NCBI GenBank assembly: GCA_025060195.1
Contig: JANXCQ010000031.1
Span: 1 to 46,866 of the forward strand
DNA from: Gemmatales bacterium
GTDB lineage: Bacteria; Planctomycetota; Planctomycetia; Gemmatales; HRBIN36
Reading direction: 5' to 3'
DNA: 46,866 nucleotides
The position numbers and the translations under genes were made by a program. Shown here one piece after another: positions 9,601 to 17,875 of the stretch; positions within the stretch are counted from its first letter, which is position 1, and each line of letters starts with the position of its first letter. The notes below the pieces were generated by a model. The model was not told where the DNA came from and ran no database searches. It saw only the letters and a list, made by a program, of their open reading frames with translations.

Positions 9601-10529
9601 CACAACGAATTCAAGTTGACGCGCCCGTCTAAGTCTGTGACAAAGAATGCGAATAACGGCTTATACACGCGACCATCTGGCCCCACTTGAACAGGGAAAC
9701 CTAGATCCATCCAGATGGAATCGTTGCCGTAGTGCAGTTGGTCATTGGGCAGTCTCACCGGAATACCAGGCGGCAAATTCCGCACATCGCCCCCAATGTC
9801 GGCCGGTGGAGGGAAGCGTGGGTGAAGTAACGGATGCGGTCGAAAGACTAATGCTTGACGCAGTTGACCAGGCAGCGCCACGGTCCCTTGCGGTGCGCTA
9901 CTAGGTCGCCAATCGGGAATAGTCCAGAACCCAAGATTCGCTGGGTCATAAGGGTCGAAAAATACCTGCTGTGGCGTTGGCTCCGCAACTCCAGGGAAGC
10001 TTCGCCGGATAAACGATTGGGCGGTTACTACCAGCTGGCCCGTCTTAGAATCTACGCCCAGGTGCCCGAGGAAGACATGGTTCATATCGGGTGCTGTGTA
10101 GGGCGGATGAAACGTGCCGTCGTAGGTGGGATTGTAACTCCGACCGAGATAACAGGTTGCATAATAACGGTCGTACCAGTTGATGCCGTTATTGAAAAAA
10201 TTGTAGTCCGGCCCATGAAAACGTCCGGTGCCGCAGAACGGTTCCAGGCCTTCGGAGCCGAACATGTTGCGCAACAGGCTGTGCATCGCGATGGCGCTTT
10301 GGAAAGGCCCATTCCCCGCTTCGTCGAAAACCAGCATCCTCAGTGCATACGCGAACAACGCATCCGGGTCAGGCCGATTGCGATTGTGCTCTTCCAGAGT
10401 CAAGCGGGTCATCAAGCATTCCTCACCCGCATAGTAATAGAAAGCAATGCTAACTACTGCGAACAGGCCCAGCATGGCGACCACGACGAATAGCACCATG
10501 CCCGCGCGATTGTTACCGCCGCTCTGCAT
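6693..10529 (-). CDS. GspK-like minor pseudopilin, giant form
   Basis: A 1278-residue protein with a short basic head and one hydrophobic helix (about residues 11-32, GMVLFVVVAMLGLFAVVSIA). A prepilin peptidase site could be AG/M, and +5 is not Glu, as in GspK proteins, which lack Glu5 and cap the pseudopilus tip. Two GspK-like phrases recur: DGRVNLNSL near residue 303 and GKVNLNTSPAEEVLAAI near 1080. Classical GspK is about 320 residues, so this is roughly four times longer, with a Pro/Asn-rich middle. It is the last of four pseudopilin-like genes on the minus strand in the order H-I-J-K, which supports the call as much as the sequence does. The function is inferred. Confidence 0.65.
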   Translation of the reverse strand: MQSGGNNRAGMVLFVVVAMLGLFAVVSIAFYYYAGEECLMTRLTLEEHNRNRPDPDALFAYALRMLVFDEAGNGPFQSAIAMHSLLRNMFGSEGLEPFCGTGRFHGPDYNFFNNGINWYDRYYATCYLGRSYNPTYDGTFHPPYTAPDMNHVFLGHLGVDSKTGQLVVTAQSFIRRSFPGVAEPTPQQVFFDPYDPANLGFWTIPDWRPSSAPQGTVALPGQLRQALVFRPHPLLHPRFPPPADIGGDVRNLPPGIPVRLPNDQLHYGNDSIWMDLGFPVQVGPDGRVYKPLFAFFVTDLDGRVNLNSLWLWNPQPVLQQSLSPGYYFPCEGEFLWRHADTNADSFTSVLFPALPNTLRDMRRRHMLTVASSDIRWAGFAPQLYREPWSDASQQTDIYNAISYPPVGNPDDGPRWRLPYPLPQGVPRGNPGPGNNPRVFWTWQGSVAAPGVGRQFVQAYRANQFNQGDFRVVQNQQTGTWEWTGRIARHVNRYNAAGQVVGTASFPSHERLNLTSRINSLTAYPAVVDLQNDPAGGPAKQQLSRAILQRQALARDIYFRLLYVCGLLDENPAALINVPTPPWFKGVYPNRQPTPPYWPPYGVRARVANPLDPTDDELKPLRYLAQLAVNIVDYLDPDNNSTPFMFYTDMDGYPLDDPSRPSNAPAPNLRYWVFGTERPRVIINEALFEYQEPFDGNKNLRVDGKFDVHCWIELLNAPGSPAEILGPDDPNDPNRKVTVPRYRLMIVSAEHLNDSIDPIAGAANGDNVLGEANSTHIRAQTNDSDLLQPPPQNQTAPTPPWRLPPVAGNWTNNDPHLLIGPSGDTVDKTLSDPNNAPLNRIQTDNLKFTLERRTDQNGNVHWHFTDAQNNTFVESRNYLVLLRRLAYPQMNALNVPQTLALFRDPQSGNLIPDYDPNHNPLVVNPYVTQDMLAVRPNFGLADRTVDARGNPTGASVSWARTNPYADAVSCLHNQQNPNPLQVNMQPTNTWHSLGKANPGFLGGPWPAQPDNAALPTLELLRVSAYKTHKLTRRYLNPNHPEFHYAPWFDPTARIYRVLEFLELVPPSLAPMHVGPYRVRGKVNLNTSPAEEVLAAISEWVTATGQPQASGQNITQKWLQWLAARQMRPNWGFASGYLGAGGPLPQGLNAEDSWWRSNGAGQRILLDDNHPPTPLQEYASFFANIYDRVTSRSNVFAVWCTVGFFEVDPNTGTLGPEIDADAGRQVRYRFFALVDRTILAEWMLQRGVPVEQLLGRTDIDPRRIGPNNEPPCVFFWSRIQ

Positions 10530-10662
10530 TGGTAGCTCTCCACTATCTAAGAAATGTATCAGACCGACGCACCTAGGTTTCCTTCAAGGCCAGCGCTCCT
10601 TCTTAGGCTAATTACCCTGTTAGCGACCTACGTATCTCCTCCCGGAGCACCGCACGTTGTGA

Positions 10663-11913
10663 CTAAAGCGCCTCGAGGATTACCAGGTCGCGCATTTGGT
10701 CCGTCCTGGGATTGTAAATGCGAAGGCGAATCCATAATCCTGGAAGCGGAGTATCGCTGGCGGAATCATAGTTAGCATCCACGAGTCCTCCTGGGGTAAC
10801 CAGCTTGACGTCAAAGGAAACCACGTTCTGCAACACAAGATCGCTGCCTAAACGTCCTGACCGTGCTGTTAGCGGTCCGGGCGGACCAGGGGGAAAGTCG
10901 TTCGGCAGCTCATTTGATTCCCACGGTCGGGGTGCGAAGTAAGAACTGCGATTAAAACAACGGTTAGCCGGATCCCGAACATCCCGAGCCGTGTTGAGCA
11001 CCCATTCTTCTGTCGGCTGTCCGCCGGGTTGTGGAAAGGTAGTAACTTCTCGGCGCAGGCTCAGGTCGAATGCGTCAGGATAATAGTAAGGCCGAGTGTT
11101 CTGCGGCGGTTGGAACCTGTGGACGACGATTCGCCCAGTGGGATCGAAATCATGAGGCCCCTTGGCAAAATGAGAAGGAGCCAGCAGGAAACGCCGAATG
11201 TGCAGACGATAAAGTCGTGCCGCTGGCCCATTAGTCGGGGGATCGGGATGCGCCGCATGATCGTAGGCTACCGTGGCGGCGCGACGCGTTGGATTTTCGG
11301 GGTCATGTTGCCGCGACAGGAAAATCACCACCTCTGCCCACTGACTCCGATACGTATTGCCTAACTGATAGCGCGACTCAGGGAACCCAAGACCAGGAGG
11401 GAGGTCCGGAAGGCTCACCAAAGGAAGCGGTGTGGGCGAAAGGTTGGCAGTAAACAAATTAGGAGGCAGACTCCATCCTTGGGGGGGTGACTGAAGGCTA
11501 GTCTCAAAAAAGTCCCCGGGGCTGTTGCCCGTCAAACGGACGGTAAAGGCCAGTACATCGTCAACGTCAATCTCGGACGGCGAGGTGTTTCCCTCGTACA
11601 CGGCAAAATAACCTGCGAGCGCTCGGCGATCCACGTTTTGCGGATCAATTTGGCTTACGCGCAAAGACCCTTCGAAGTGATGCTGGCGCAACAGGAAGCG
11701 CAATTGCCGCTCGATACCGCTCCCTTCAGCCCCCAAGTTGGCCCAACCACGGGCTACACGCATGGCCCACGTCGCACTGTGATAGGCTAACGCCAAGATG
11801 CTCATGATCAGCAACAGAATCGCTAAGACCACAAGCATCTCTATCAGGGAGAACGCTTTCCGCGGCGCTGGCGTCGTTTTGTTTATTCCGGCCCACCAAA
11901 GACGTGCAATCAT
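10663..11913 (-). CDS. GspJ/PilW-like minor pseudopilin
   Basis: A 416-residue protein with a class III leader: APRKA/FSLIEMLVVLAILLLIMS, Glu at +5, but Ala rather than Gly at -1. The body is hydrophilic and Pro-rich, with segments such as VLAFTVRLTGNSPGDFFETSL that resemble GspJ/PilW C-terminal domains. GspJ is usually about 200 residues, so this is double length. The start ATG at 11913 is chosen because GGAGG lies 10 bases upstream (overlapping the stop of the preceding gene); the open frame extends further but only into that gene. Only seven bases separate the genes, so they are surely co-transcribed. The specific H/I/J naming is from gene order. Confidence 0.7.
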   Translation of the reverse strand: MIARLWWAGINKTTPAPRKAFSLIEMLVVLAILLLIMSILALAYHSATWAMRVARGWANLGAEGSGIERQLRFLLRQHHFEGSLRVSQIDPQNVDRRALAGYFAVYEGNTSPSEIDVDDVLAFTVRLTGNSPGDFFETSLQSPPQGWSLPPNLFTANLSPTPLPLVSLPDLPPGLGFPESRYQLGNTYRSQWAEVVIFLSRQHDPENPTRRAATVAYDHAAHPDPPTNGPAARLYRLHIRRFLLAPSHFAKGPHDFDPTGRIVVHRFQPPQNTRPYYYPDAFDLSLRREVTTFPQPGGQPTEEWVLNTARDVRDPANRCFNRSSYFAPRPWESNELPNDFPPGPPGPLTARSGRLGSDLVLQNVVSFDVKLVTPGGLVDANYDSASDTPLPGLWIRLRIYNPRTDQMRDLVILEAL

Positions 11914-11920
11914 GACATGG

Positions 11921-12733
11921 TTACCTCCGAGAAATAATGCCCGCTTCGAGGACTTCCACAGCACGGGGCAAGACTACGATAACATTGGTATTAGCCCGCG
12001 GCACTGGAATGACCTCGCCTGCGACTAAGCGATAGGCGTAGCCGTTTTCTCCGTCCAGAATGACCGCCCGCGAAGGTACGGTCGTCCCGGGCGCTACTAA
12101 GAGCGCAGGGTTTCCTAAGACCAACCCAACATTGTTCAACGTGTAAGGTCTTGGGGCATTCGGATCGCCGGGGTCTTCATAGTAATCTTCAAAGACCACC
12201 ACACTCACATCCACGAGGCTTTGATCGGGGTTGTTGCCTGCCAAGGTGCTAATGCTCGGGACGGGTCGCACAATCACCGCGCAACTATAACGGACGGGAT
12301 CTGGTGGTGTTGCACGTAAACCTGTATAAAAGGGACGCGGGTCGGTTTGTCCCGTGTTGGGATTGGTGTAAGTGTTGAGCCTCTGATAAGGCCCCTGAAT
12401 ATCCAGCGTCAAGTCGAGCCGGGAGTCCAGTCCCAAGTTTGCCGGCACATAAGGAACGCGCACGGCACGGATAGCTGCCACGTTCGGCAGGTCAGGCGAG
12501 GCTTGCGGCCGATAGACCCAAACAAATTGATTCGGCATAGGCTGGGGTACCCTAGGCCCAAGTATCCGCGCCAGCGACACCGTGTTTTCAAACAATTCCC
12601 CTACCGAGTGCAAACGCACATTACGCTGGATTTCCAACACACCTCCTACAATCATGCTAGTCAGGCCCAACAAACCGATGGATAGCACAAAGATAGCAAT
12701 CAGCGCTTCGACTAAAGTGTAGCCGCGGCGCAT
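11921..12733 (-). CDS. GspI/PilV-like minor pseudopilin
   Basis: A 270-residue protein beginning MRRG/YTLVEALIAIFVLSIGLLGL, a clear prepilin leader with Gly at -1, Tyr at +1 and Glu at +5. 'TLVEALIAIFVLSIGLLGL' is the typical PilV/GspI start. The remainder is a soluble domain with no motif I can name. GspI is usually near 125 residues; this is twice that. The stop overlaps the ribosome binding site of the next gene, and the start is 12 bases after the end of the preceding pseudopilin gene. Confidence 0.75.
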   Translation of the reverse strand: MRRGYTLVEALIAIFVLSIGLLGLTSMIVGGVLEIQRNVRLHSVGELFENTVSLARILGPRVPQPMPNQFVWVYRPQASPDLPNVAAIRAVRVPYVPANLGLDSRLDLTLDIQGPYQRLNTYTNPNTGQTDPRPFYTGLRATPPDPVRYSCAVIVRPVPSISTLAGNNPDQSLVDVSVVVFEDYYEDPGDPNAPRPYTLNNVGLVLGNPALLVAPGTTVPSRAVILDGENGYAYRLVAGEVIPVPRANTNVIVVLPRAVEVLEAGIISRR

Positions 12734-12745
12734 ACAAGCACCCCC

Positions 12746-13972
12746 CTAGTTTGGACTGGCCCAACGAACGTAATGATACTCGTCGCCGAGATTCCGATCT
12801 AAGTTCACCTGGAAGGTGGCGATTCGGCCCGTGCGGGTGTGGACCCCTACCAGGACACTGTCCTCAGGCCGCATGCTGAAATCCGCTTCTTGGTACCAAC
12901 CCACCCAAAACACGATCCAACCGTTGAGCGTCTTATCAGCTAGAAACGCATTGCCTGGATAAACAACTGAGCCACTCTCGCCAAAGATCAGGAAGGGCGT
13001 CCCCGCAGGAAAATAAGGGCTATTCGGAACACTGCTCCAATGCAAATCATTCGGGATGGAACGTCGCAAATTGATCGCAGTGCCGGGCCTGAGCATGAGG
13101 CGCTGGTTCTGAAATTGCGGCGGATTTGTTCCTTGTATGTAACCCTTAGGTAATGGGCACAACGACAGCAGCTGGTAGTTATATCGTAAATAGTTCGGCG
13201 GTTTCGAAGGTGCAATAATCGGAGGATGAAGATGTAGCTGCGCCAGGCCCCGCGCCAGCAGCACCTGATGAGACTGAAGGATCGGCTGTTCCGTGCCCTG
13301 CGGCGCTTGCCAACCCGGATTTTGGGGATCCCAGGTGTAAACTTGAGATTCGTCAGGCGACGGATGGCCTGGCCTGTTCGGTGGAAGTGGTAACGGACCT
13401 GGTGCTGTACTGGAGGGGAGCCCAGCTACCAGTCGGGTTTGCGCTTGCCCGTTGACTTCGACATATAACGGAAACTCTACACCTTGGCCGGCATTTTGCG
13501 GGTCGTAGAGCGGTGGACTCTTAGCTAATAACGAATCGGGCTGCCAACTATGGGCGTTAGCGTCCCACCTATAGAAGCTGGCGACGCGTGAATGAAACAC
13601 ATTCCGACCGGCCGTAGTTGACACAAAGCCGGGATATTGCATCCAGCAAGCAGGACTACCGCCCTCGGGCAAGCGCAACAGACGCAGTTCTACCTCCTGA
13701 ATTTCATCCCGATACTCGGCCGGAAGGTTCGCGGGAGCAGAGGACGAACGAGTCAGGGCTATTCCACGCATCGTCTTGACCGCCCGCGCGACCATGTGGG
13801 CCTCACTCAAGCCCGCACTTAGGCGATTGGCTGCTTCGGTCGAGACATGAGAACGGCCGAAGTATAAGGTGATTGGGGCCGCTAACATCATCAGGGCCAA
13901 TACAATCATCAAAACTACCAGCAACTCCATCAGGGTAAAGGCTGCGCGCTTGGCTAGCCGGTGTCTCAGCAT
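12746..13972 (-). CDS. GspH/FimT-like minor pseudopilin
   Basis: A 408-residue protein with the leader MLRHRLAKRAA/FTLMELLVVLMIVLALMMLAAP: Glu at +5, Ala at -1. After the helix, AANRLSAGLSEAHMVARAVKTMRGIALTR resembles the early region of GspH/FimT, where an alpha-helix leads into a beta domain. Classical GspH is about 170 residues. The ATG at 13972 gives the expected leader length; an earlier ATG at 14035 adds 21 residues unlike a leader. It opens the four-gene pseudopilin run and lies downstream of the gspF-like gene. Confidence 0.7.
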   Translation of the reverse strand: MLRHRLAKRAAFTLMELLVVLMIVLALMMLAAPITLYFGRSHVSTEAANRLSAGLSEAHMVARAVKTMRGIALTRSSSAPANLPAEYRDEIQEVELRLLRLPEGGSPACWMQYPGFVSTTAGRNVFHSRVASFYRWDANAHSWQPDSLLAKSPPLYDPQNAGQGVEFPLYVEVNGQAQTRLVAGLPSSTAPGPLPLPPNRPGHPSPDESQVYTWDPQNPGWQAPQGTEQPILQSHQVLLARGLAQLHLHPPIIAPSKPPNYLRYNYQLLSLCPLPKGYIQGTNPPQFQNQRLMLRPGTAINLRRSIPNDLHWSSVPNSPYFPAGTPFLIFGESGSVVYPGNAFLADKTLNGWIVFWVGWYQEADFSMRPEDSVLVGVHTRTGRIATFQVNLDRNLGDEYHYVRWASPN

Positions 13973-14109
13973 GCGACAACCCCCGTTGCAAAATGCTACA
14001 AGTCCAGTCCCATAGTGCACGGAAAAAGACCCCAAACCAACTTACCGCAATTCCCGTACCTTTGGCGCTAATCGGTCATTGTCCCCGGCGTAGCGCCGTC
14101 CACTTCATC

Positions 14110-15366
14110 TTAGCCACCAGCGCCTGCGCTGAGTTTTTCCAGAATCGCCAGCATGGGCATGAACAAGGCGACCACGATAAATCCCACGCACCCACCCAAA
14201 AAGAGCACCATCAAAGGTTCCAACAATTTGACTAAGCCTTGAACCAGAACATCCACTTCTTCGTCGTACACATCGGCAATTTTGTTCAGCATCTTGTCGA
14301 GTTCGCCAGTTTCCTCGCCTACGTCAATCATGTTCACTACCATGTCATCTACGAGTCGGCTTTCTTTCATCGGCATAGCAATGCTTTCACCTTCGCGGAC
14401 CGACTCAAATACCCGCTGGAACATTTCTTCAAAAACAGCATTGCCTGCGGTTTCCTTAACGATGGACAAAGCCTCCAGGATCGGCACACCCGAACTCACT
14501 AGGGTGCCTAAGGTGCGCATGGTGCGTGCCACGATCGTCTTTTCCAAAATTCCGCCGATAACCGGTACGTGTAACCAGACCCAGTCTAATACATACCGAC
14601 CCCAATACATGAGCCGCAGGAGCCGACAGAATATGAGCCAGCCGATTAATACGAGTGGGATAATCCAGAAATATTGTTTCATGAAGTCCGCAATATCGAG
14701 CAGAGTTTGGGTCATAGCGGGCAGCTTCATGTCAAAGGCTTGAAAGATTTCTTTGAACTTAGGAACAATGGCGATCATGATGAACGAGAGGATTCCTACC
14801 GCGGCCAGGATGACTACTACGGGGTAAATCATGGCCCCGATAACTTTTCGCTTCAGGCTTTGGGCCTTTTCCAGGAAGTCGGCCAAGCGACGTAGGATGA
14901 CTTCCAAGGCGCCGCCCACCTCACCAGCCCGAACCATGTTGACGTAGAGCCGATCAAAAACTTTTGGGTGCCGGCCTAGAGATTCGCTCAGCGAGGTGCC
15001 GCTTTCTACGTCGTCCACGACGTCAATGAGAGCATTGCGCAGAACGCCGGGCTTGAGCTGACCCTTGAGAATTTTCAAGCTGCGTAACACGGGCAAACCC
15101 GCATCCTGTAACACGGAGAACTGTCGCGTGAAAGTGCACAGTTGTTTCTGGGAAACGCCGCCAATGGTGAAGGTCTTGCCTTTCTTGTCCTTCTGCTTCC
15201 CCGCCTTGGCTCCCTTTTTCCGCGTATCGCGGACTTCTTGGAGCTTGGTGACGTAATAACCCATCTGGCGTATTTTTTGTTGCGCCTCTTCTTCGGAGGC
15301 GGCCTCAATGGAATCTTTTACTTCCTCGCCCTTGGCGCTCATCGCCTCGAACTTATAAGTCGGCAT
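14110..15366 (-). CDS. Type II secretion / type IV pilus inner-membrane platform protein (GspF/PilC)
   Basis: A 418-residue polytopic membrane protein that couples the cytoplasmic ATPase to pilin assembly. The N-terminal MPTYKFEAMSAKGEEVKDSI is the usual GspF/PilC opening. Two T2SSF domains follow (about residues 80-205 and 285-410), each with the FTRQFSVLQDAGLPVLRSL or TLGTLVSSGVPILEAL helix pattern and the GE.GG/GEETGEL motif. Membrane helices lie near residues 177-205, 228-250 and at the C-terminus (LLEPLMVLFLGGCVGFIVVALFMPML). A short lysine-rich insert occupies residues 48-65. Length and layout match the family well. Confidence 0.93.
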   Translation of the reverse strand: MPTYKFEAMSAKGEEVKDSIEAASEEEAQQKIRQMGYYVTKLQEVRDTRKKGAKAGKQKDKKGKTFTIGGVSQKQLCTFTRQFSVLQDAGLPVLRSLKILKGQLKPGVLRNALIDVVDDVESGTSLSESLGRHPKVFDRLYVNMVRAGEVGGALEVILRRLADFLEKAQSLKRKVIGAMIYPVVVILAAVGILSFIMIAIVPKFKEIFQAFDMKLPAMTQTLLDIADFMKQYFWIIPLVLIGWLIFCRLLRLMYWGRYVLDWVWLHVPVIGGILEKTIVARTMRTLGTLVSSGVPILEALSIVKETAGNAVFEEMFQRVFESVREGESIAMPMKESRLVDDMVVNMIDVGEETGELDKMLNKIADVYDEEVDVLVQGLVKLLEPLMVLFLGGCVGFIVVALFMPMLAILEKLSAGAGG

Positions 15367-15427
15367 GGTCTCAGCCCCTTATCTCACCAGCTGCTCAAAG
15401 TGACACATTCTCATGGGGTTAATCGCA

Positions 15428-15496
15428 AGGCTCGTACAAGCCTGATGTATCTGCAGATTCGTAACGGTGCACTTCAAGCTAGGACCTCAGTGCACC
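15428..15496. repeat. Two adjacent inverted repeats in the gap before the gspF-like gene
   Basis: In the 271-base gap between the second PilB-type gene and the gspF-like gene are AGGCT-cgtaca-AGCCT (15428-15443) and GGTGCAC-17 bases-GTGCACC (15466-15496), both perfect. Neither is followed by a T-run on the transcribed (minus) strand, so they are not classical terminators. They could be mRNA processing or stabilising structures; this is inference. Confidence 0.4.
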
Positions 15497-15637
15497 ATAG
15501 TAATGCAGGAGTTAGCCAAAGCTACCATTATGCCCATGGAAGCGACCTGGCAATTCCCCGCTAGCCAAATGAGCCTTATGGCGCTCGTAGGTGAATTTAC
15601 TCGGAGCCCATTGGAGCCTACCACGGCTCAAGGCGTG

Positions 15638-17755
15638 CTAGCTTTCGTCCTCTACGACAGTTTCTCGAACCACTTCCTCGATAGTGGTTATTCCATTGAA
15701 CAGGGCACGCAGACCGGCCTCCCGCAACGTGCTCATCCCCATTTTGCGTGCCGCCTGCCGAATCGCGTCGGTAGAGGCGTTGTTGGCAATCAGGTCGCGG
15801 ATCGGGTCGGTGATGGGTAAAAGTTCAAAAATGCCCGTGCGTCCCTTAAATCCTGTGTTATTGCAGCGTTCACAGCCACGACCGTAATAAAACTTCTTCC
15901 CCTGAACCTGTTCCGGAGTGAGATTGAGCTCCATCAGTAGCTCTTTGCTGGGCTGGTATTCGGTTCGACAGTCCGGACAAATCCGGCGCACTAGCCGTTG
16001 TGCTAAAACGCCTTCCAAGGTGGCGGTGATCAGATAAGGCTCAACGCCCATGTCGCGCAAGCGGGTAACCGTGCTGGGTGCGTCGTTGGTGTGTAACGTA
16101 CTGAGCACCAAGTGGCCGGTCAAAGCTGCCTGTACCGCGATCTGGGCGGTTTCCACGTCGCGGATTTCCCCGACCATGATGATGTCTGGATCGTGACGCA
16201 GTATGGCACGCAACGCACTGGCGAAAGTAACACCAATATCAGGATTGATTGGCACTTGCACAACTCCATCAATGTCATACTCGATTGGATCTTCAGTCGT
16301 GATAATCTTGTCGGTAACACTATTCAATTCATTGAGGGCGGAATACAATGTCGTTGTTTTGCCCGCACCCGTAGGCCCAGTAACTAGAACGATACCATTC
16401 GGTTTGCGGATAATCTCGCGGAATCTTGCCAAAGTATCGGGCTCCATGCCCAGACGGTCGAGGTCGAGCTGTACCACGGTGCGGTCCAGAATGCGGATGA
16501 CCACACTTTCGCCAAACATCGTGGGCAAAACGCTAACTCGCAAATCCACTGGGTTACCGCCGACGTTTAACTCGATGCGGCCGTCCTGAGGCAAGCGGCG
16601 CTCGGCAATATCCAGGTTGGCCATTACTTTGATACGCGAGCTAATCGCGGGCGCCAAATGTCGGGGTGGTGGCACCAGTTCGTACATGACCCCATCGCAG
16701 CGATAACGCAACTTGTATTCTTCCTCAAAAGGCTCGAAATGAATATCGCTAGCGCGATCCTTGATAGCCATAAGCAGCACCATGTTAATCAACTTGCGCA
16801 CGGGGGCTGCGTCTTGCAACTCTTGTAAACTGTCCAAGTCAATACTGGTTTCACGTTGCCGGAGATGTTTCCCGATTTCCGGGTCTCTTTCTAATTGTTG
16901 GATGATATCGATGATGGACTCTTCTTTGCCCGCATATGCTTTAGGAATGGCTTCCTGCAAAGCCTTCGCGCTAGCTAGGACAGGAACGACCTGCTTGACT
17001 CCCAAAAAGTTTCGTAAGTCATCTAGGGCGGGAAGATTGGTGGGATCGGAAAGGGCAACGGTCAGCACATTGTCTCTAAAAGTCAAAGGCAACACTTTGT
17101 AAACGCTGGCCATGGTCTCGGGTACTGCTTGAATCGCTTCGGGTTGCGGCTTGACTTCTTGCAGATTAACCACTTTGAGATTGAACTGTTCGGCCAGCGC
17201 TTGCAGCAGCTGTTCTTCCGTAATCAGTCCCCGCGCAAGGGCCACTTGGCCAATCGGTTGCTGCAGGGTGCGCGCCTCGTTGAGCAAATCCCACAGTTGG
17301 TCCTCATCAATGTAACCGAGATCAACAAGGATTTGGCCCAATTTGCGGCGTCCCCCAGAAGTCCGCTCCGCGGGCCGCTTCTCCCCGACTTTCTCGCGCG
17401 CAGGCGTCGCTTTGGCTGGCGGGGAACTCGTGCCTGTGGGCCGCGCTGATGTTTCTGATGGTTTCTTCGCCTGAGGGGCTGCGGAGGCGGGCGCAGCCGC
17501 TACTCGGTTAGTCGGGCTAGTCCCAGGTTTCACTGACGGGGCAGAACTGACCCCCGGCTTAGCGGGCGCAGCGGCATGGGCCGCCGGTTTAGCGGGACCT
17601 CCCGTTGGTTTCATTTGCCCTGCTTCCGCGGCTGGTTTCGGCGCGGCCGCTGAGGTAGCCGCGGAGGAAGCAGCAGGTTTTGCACCTGCCGCGGGATTAG
17701 CCCCAGTTACCATTCCCGGTTTCTGGGTTGACGGTGTTGGCTCTTTTTGCGACAT
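15638..17755 (-). CDS. PilB/GspE-type assembly ATPase with long Ala/Pro/Lys-rich head
   Basis: A 705-residue AAA+ hexameric ATPase of the secretion superfamily. Residues 1-136 are a low-complexity Ala/Pro/Lys/Ser segment. A MshEN-type domain follows (about 138-300, LGQILVDLGYIDEDQLWDLL), then the ATPase core with Walker A GPTGAGKTTT, the Asp box TTEDPIEYDI, Walker B IIMVGEIRD, the His box LSTLHTNDAP, and a zinc site formed by CPDC and CERC. These are the features of extension ATPases (PilB/GspE) rather than retraction ATPases. A second such gene lies at 19129-20841, with a PilT gene between them. The head resembles a flexible linker; most PilB proteins lack it. Confidence 0.92.
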   Translation of the reverse strand: MSQKEPTPSTQKPGMVTGANPAAGAKPAASSAATSAAAPKPAAEAGQMKPTGGPAKPAAHAAAPAKPGVSSAPSVKPGTSPTNRVAAAPASAAPQAKKPSETSARPTGTSSPPAKATPAREKVGEKRPAERTSGGRRKLGQILVDLGYIDEDQLWDLLNEARTLQQPIGQVALARGLITEEQLLQALAEQFNLKVVNLQEVKPQPEAIQAVPETMASVYKVLPLTFRDNVLTVALSDPTNLPALDDLRNFLGVKQVVPVLASAKALQEAIPKAYAGKEESIIDIIQQLERDPEIGKHLRQRETSIDLDSLQELQDAAPVRKLINMVLLMAIKDRASDIHFEPFEEEYKLRYRCDGVMYELVPPPRHLAPAISSRIKVMANLDIAERRLPQDGRIELNVGGNPVDLRVSVLPTMFGESVVIRILDRTVVQLDLDRLGMEPDTLARFREIIRKPNGIVLVTGPTGAGKTTTLYSALNELNSVTDKIITTEDPIEYDIDGVVQVPINPDIGVTFASALRAILRHDPDIIMVGEIRDVETAQIAVQAALTGHLVLSTLHTNDAPSTVTRLRDMGVEPYLITATLEGVLAQRLVRRICPDCRTEYQPSKELLMELNLTPEQVQGKKFYYGRGCERCNNTGFKGRTGIFELLPITDPIRDLIANNASTDAIRQAARKMGMSTLREAGLRALFNGITTIEEVVRETVVEDES

Positions 17756-17875
17756 TTCTAACCTCGTTTATCTTTGATAATATGTGCCCGGACGATTTCC
17801 TAGGCTGCTTGCCTCTCTTGTCATGCTGGTACTGCACCAACACGAGTTATCTCGATATTACAAAGAACGTGAAAT

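Noticed and set aside
9855..10493. Long plus-strand frame (212 codons) opposite the GspK-like gene
   Set aside because: It is antisense to a gene with clear pseudopilin features and shows no protein motif.
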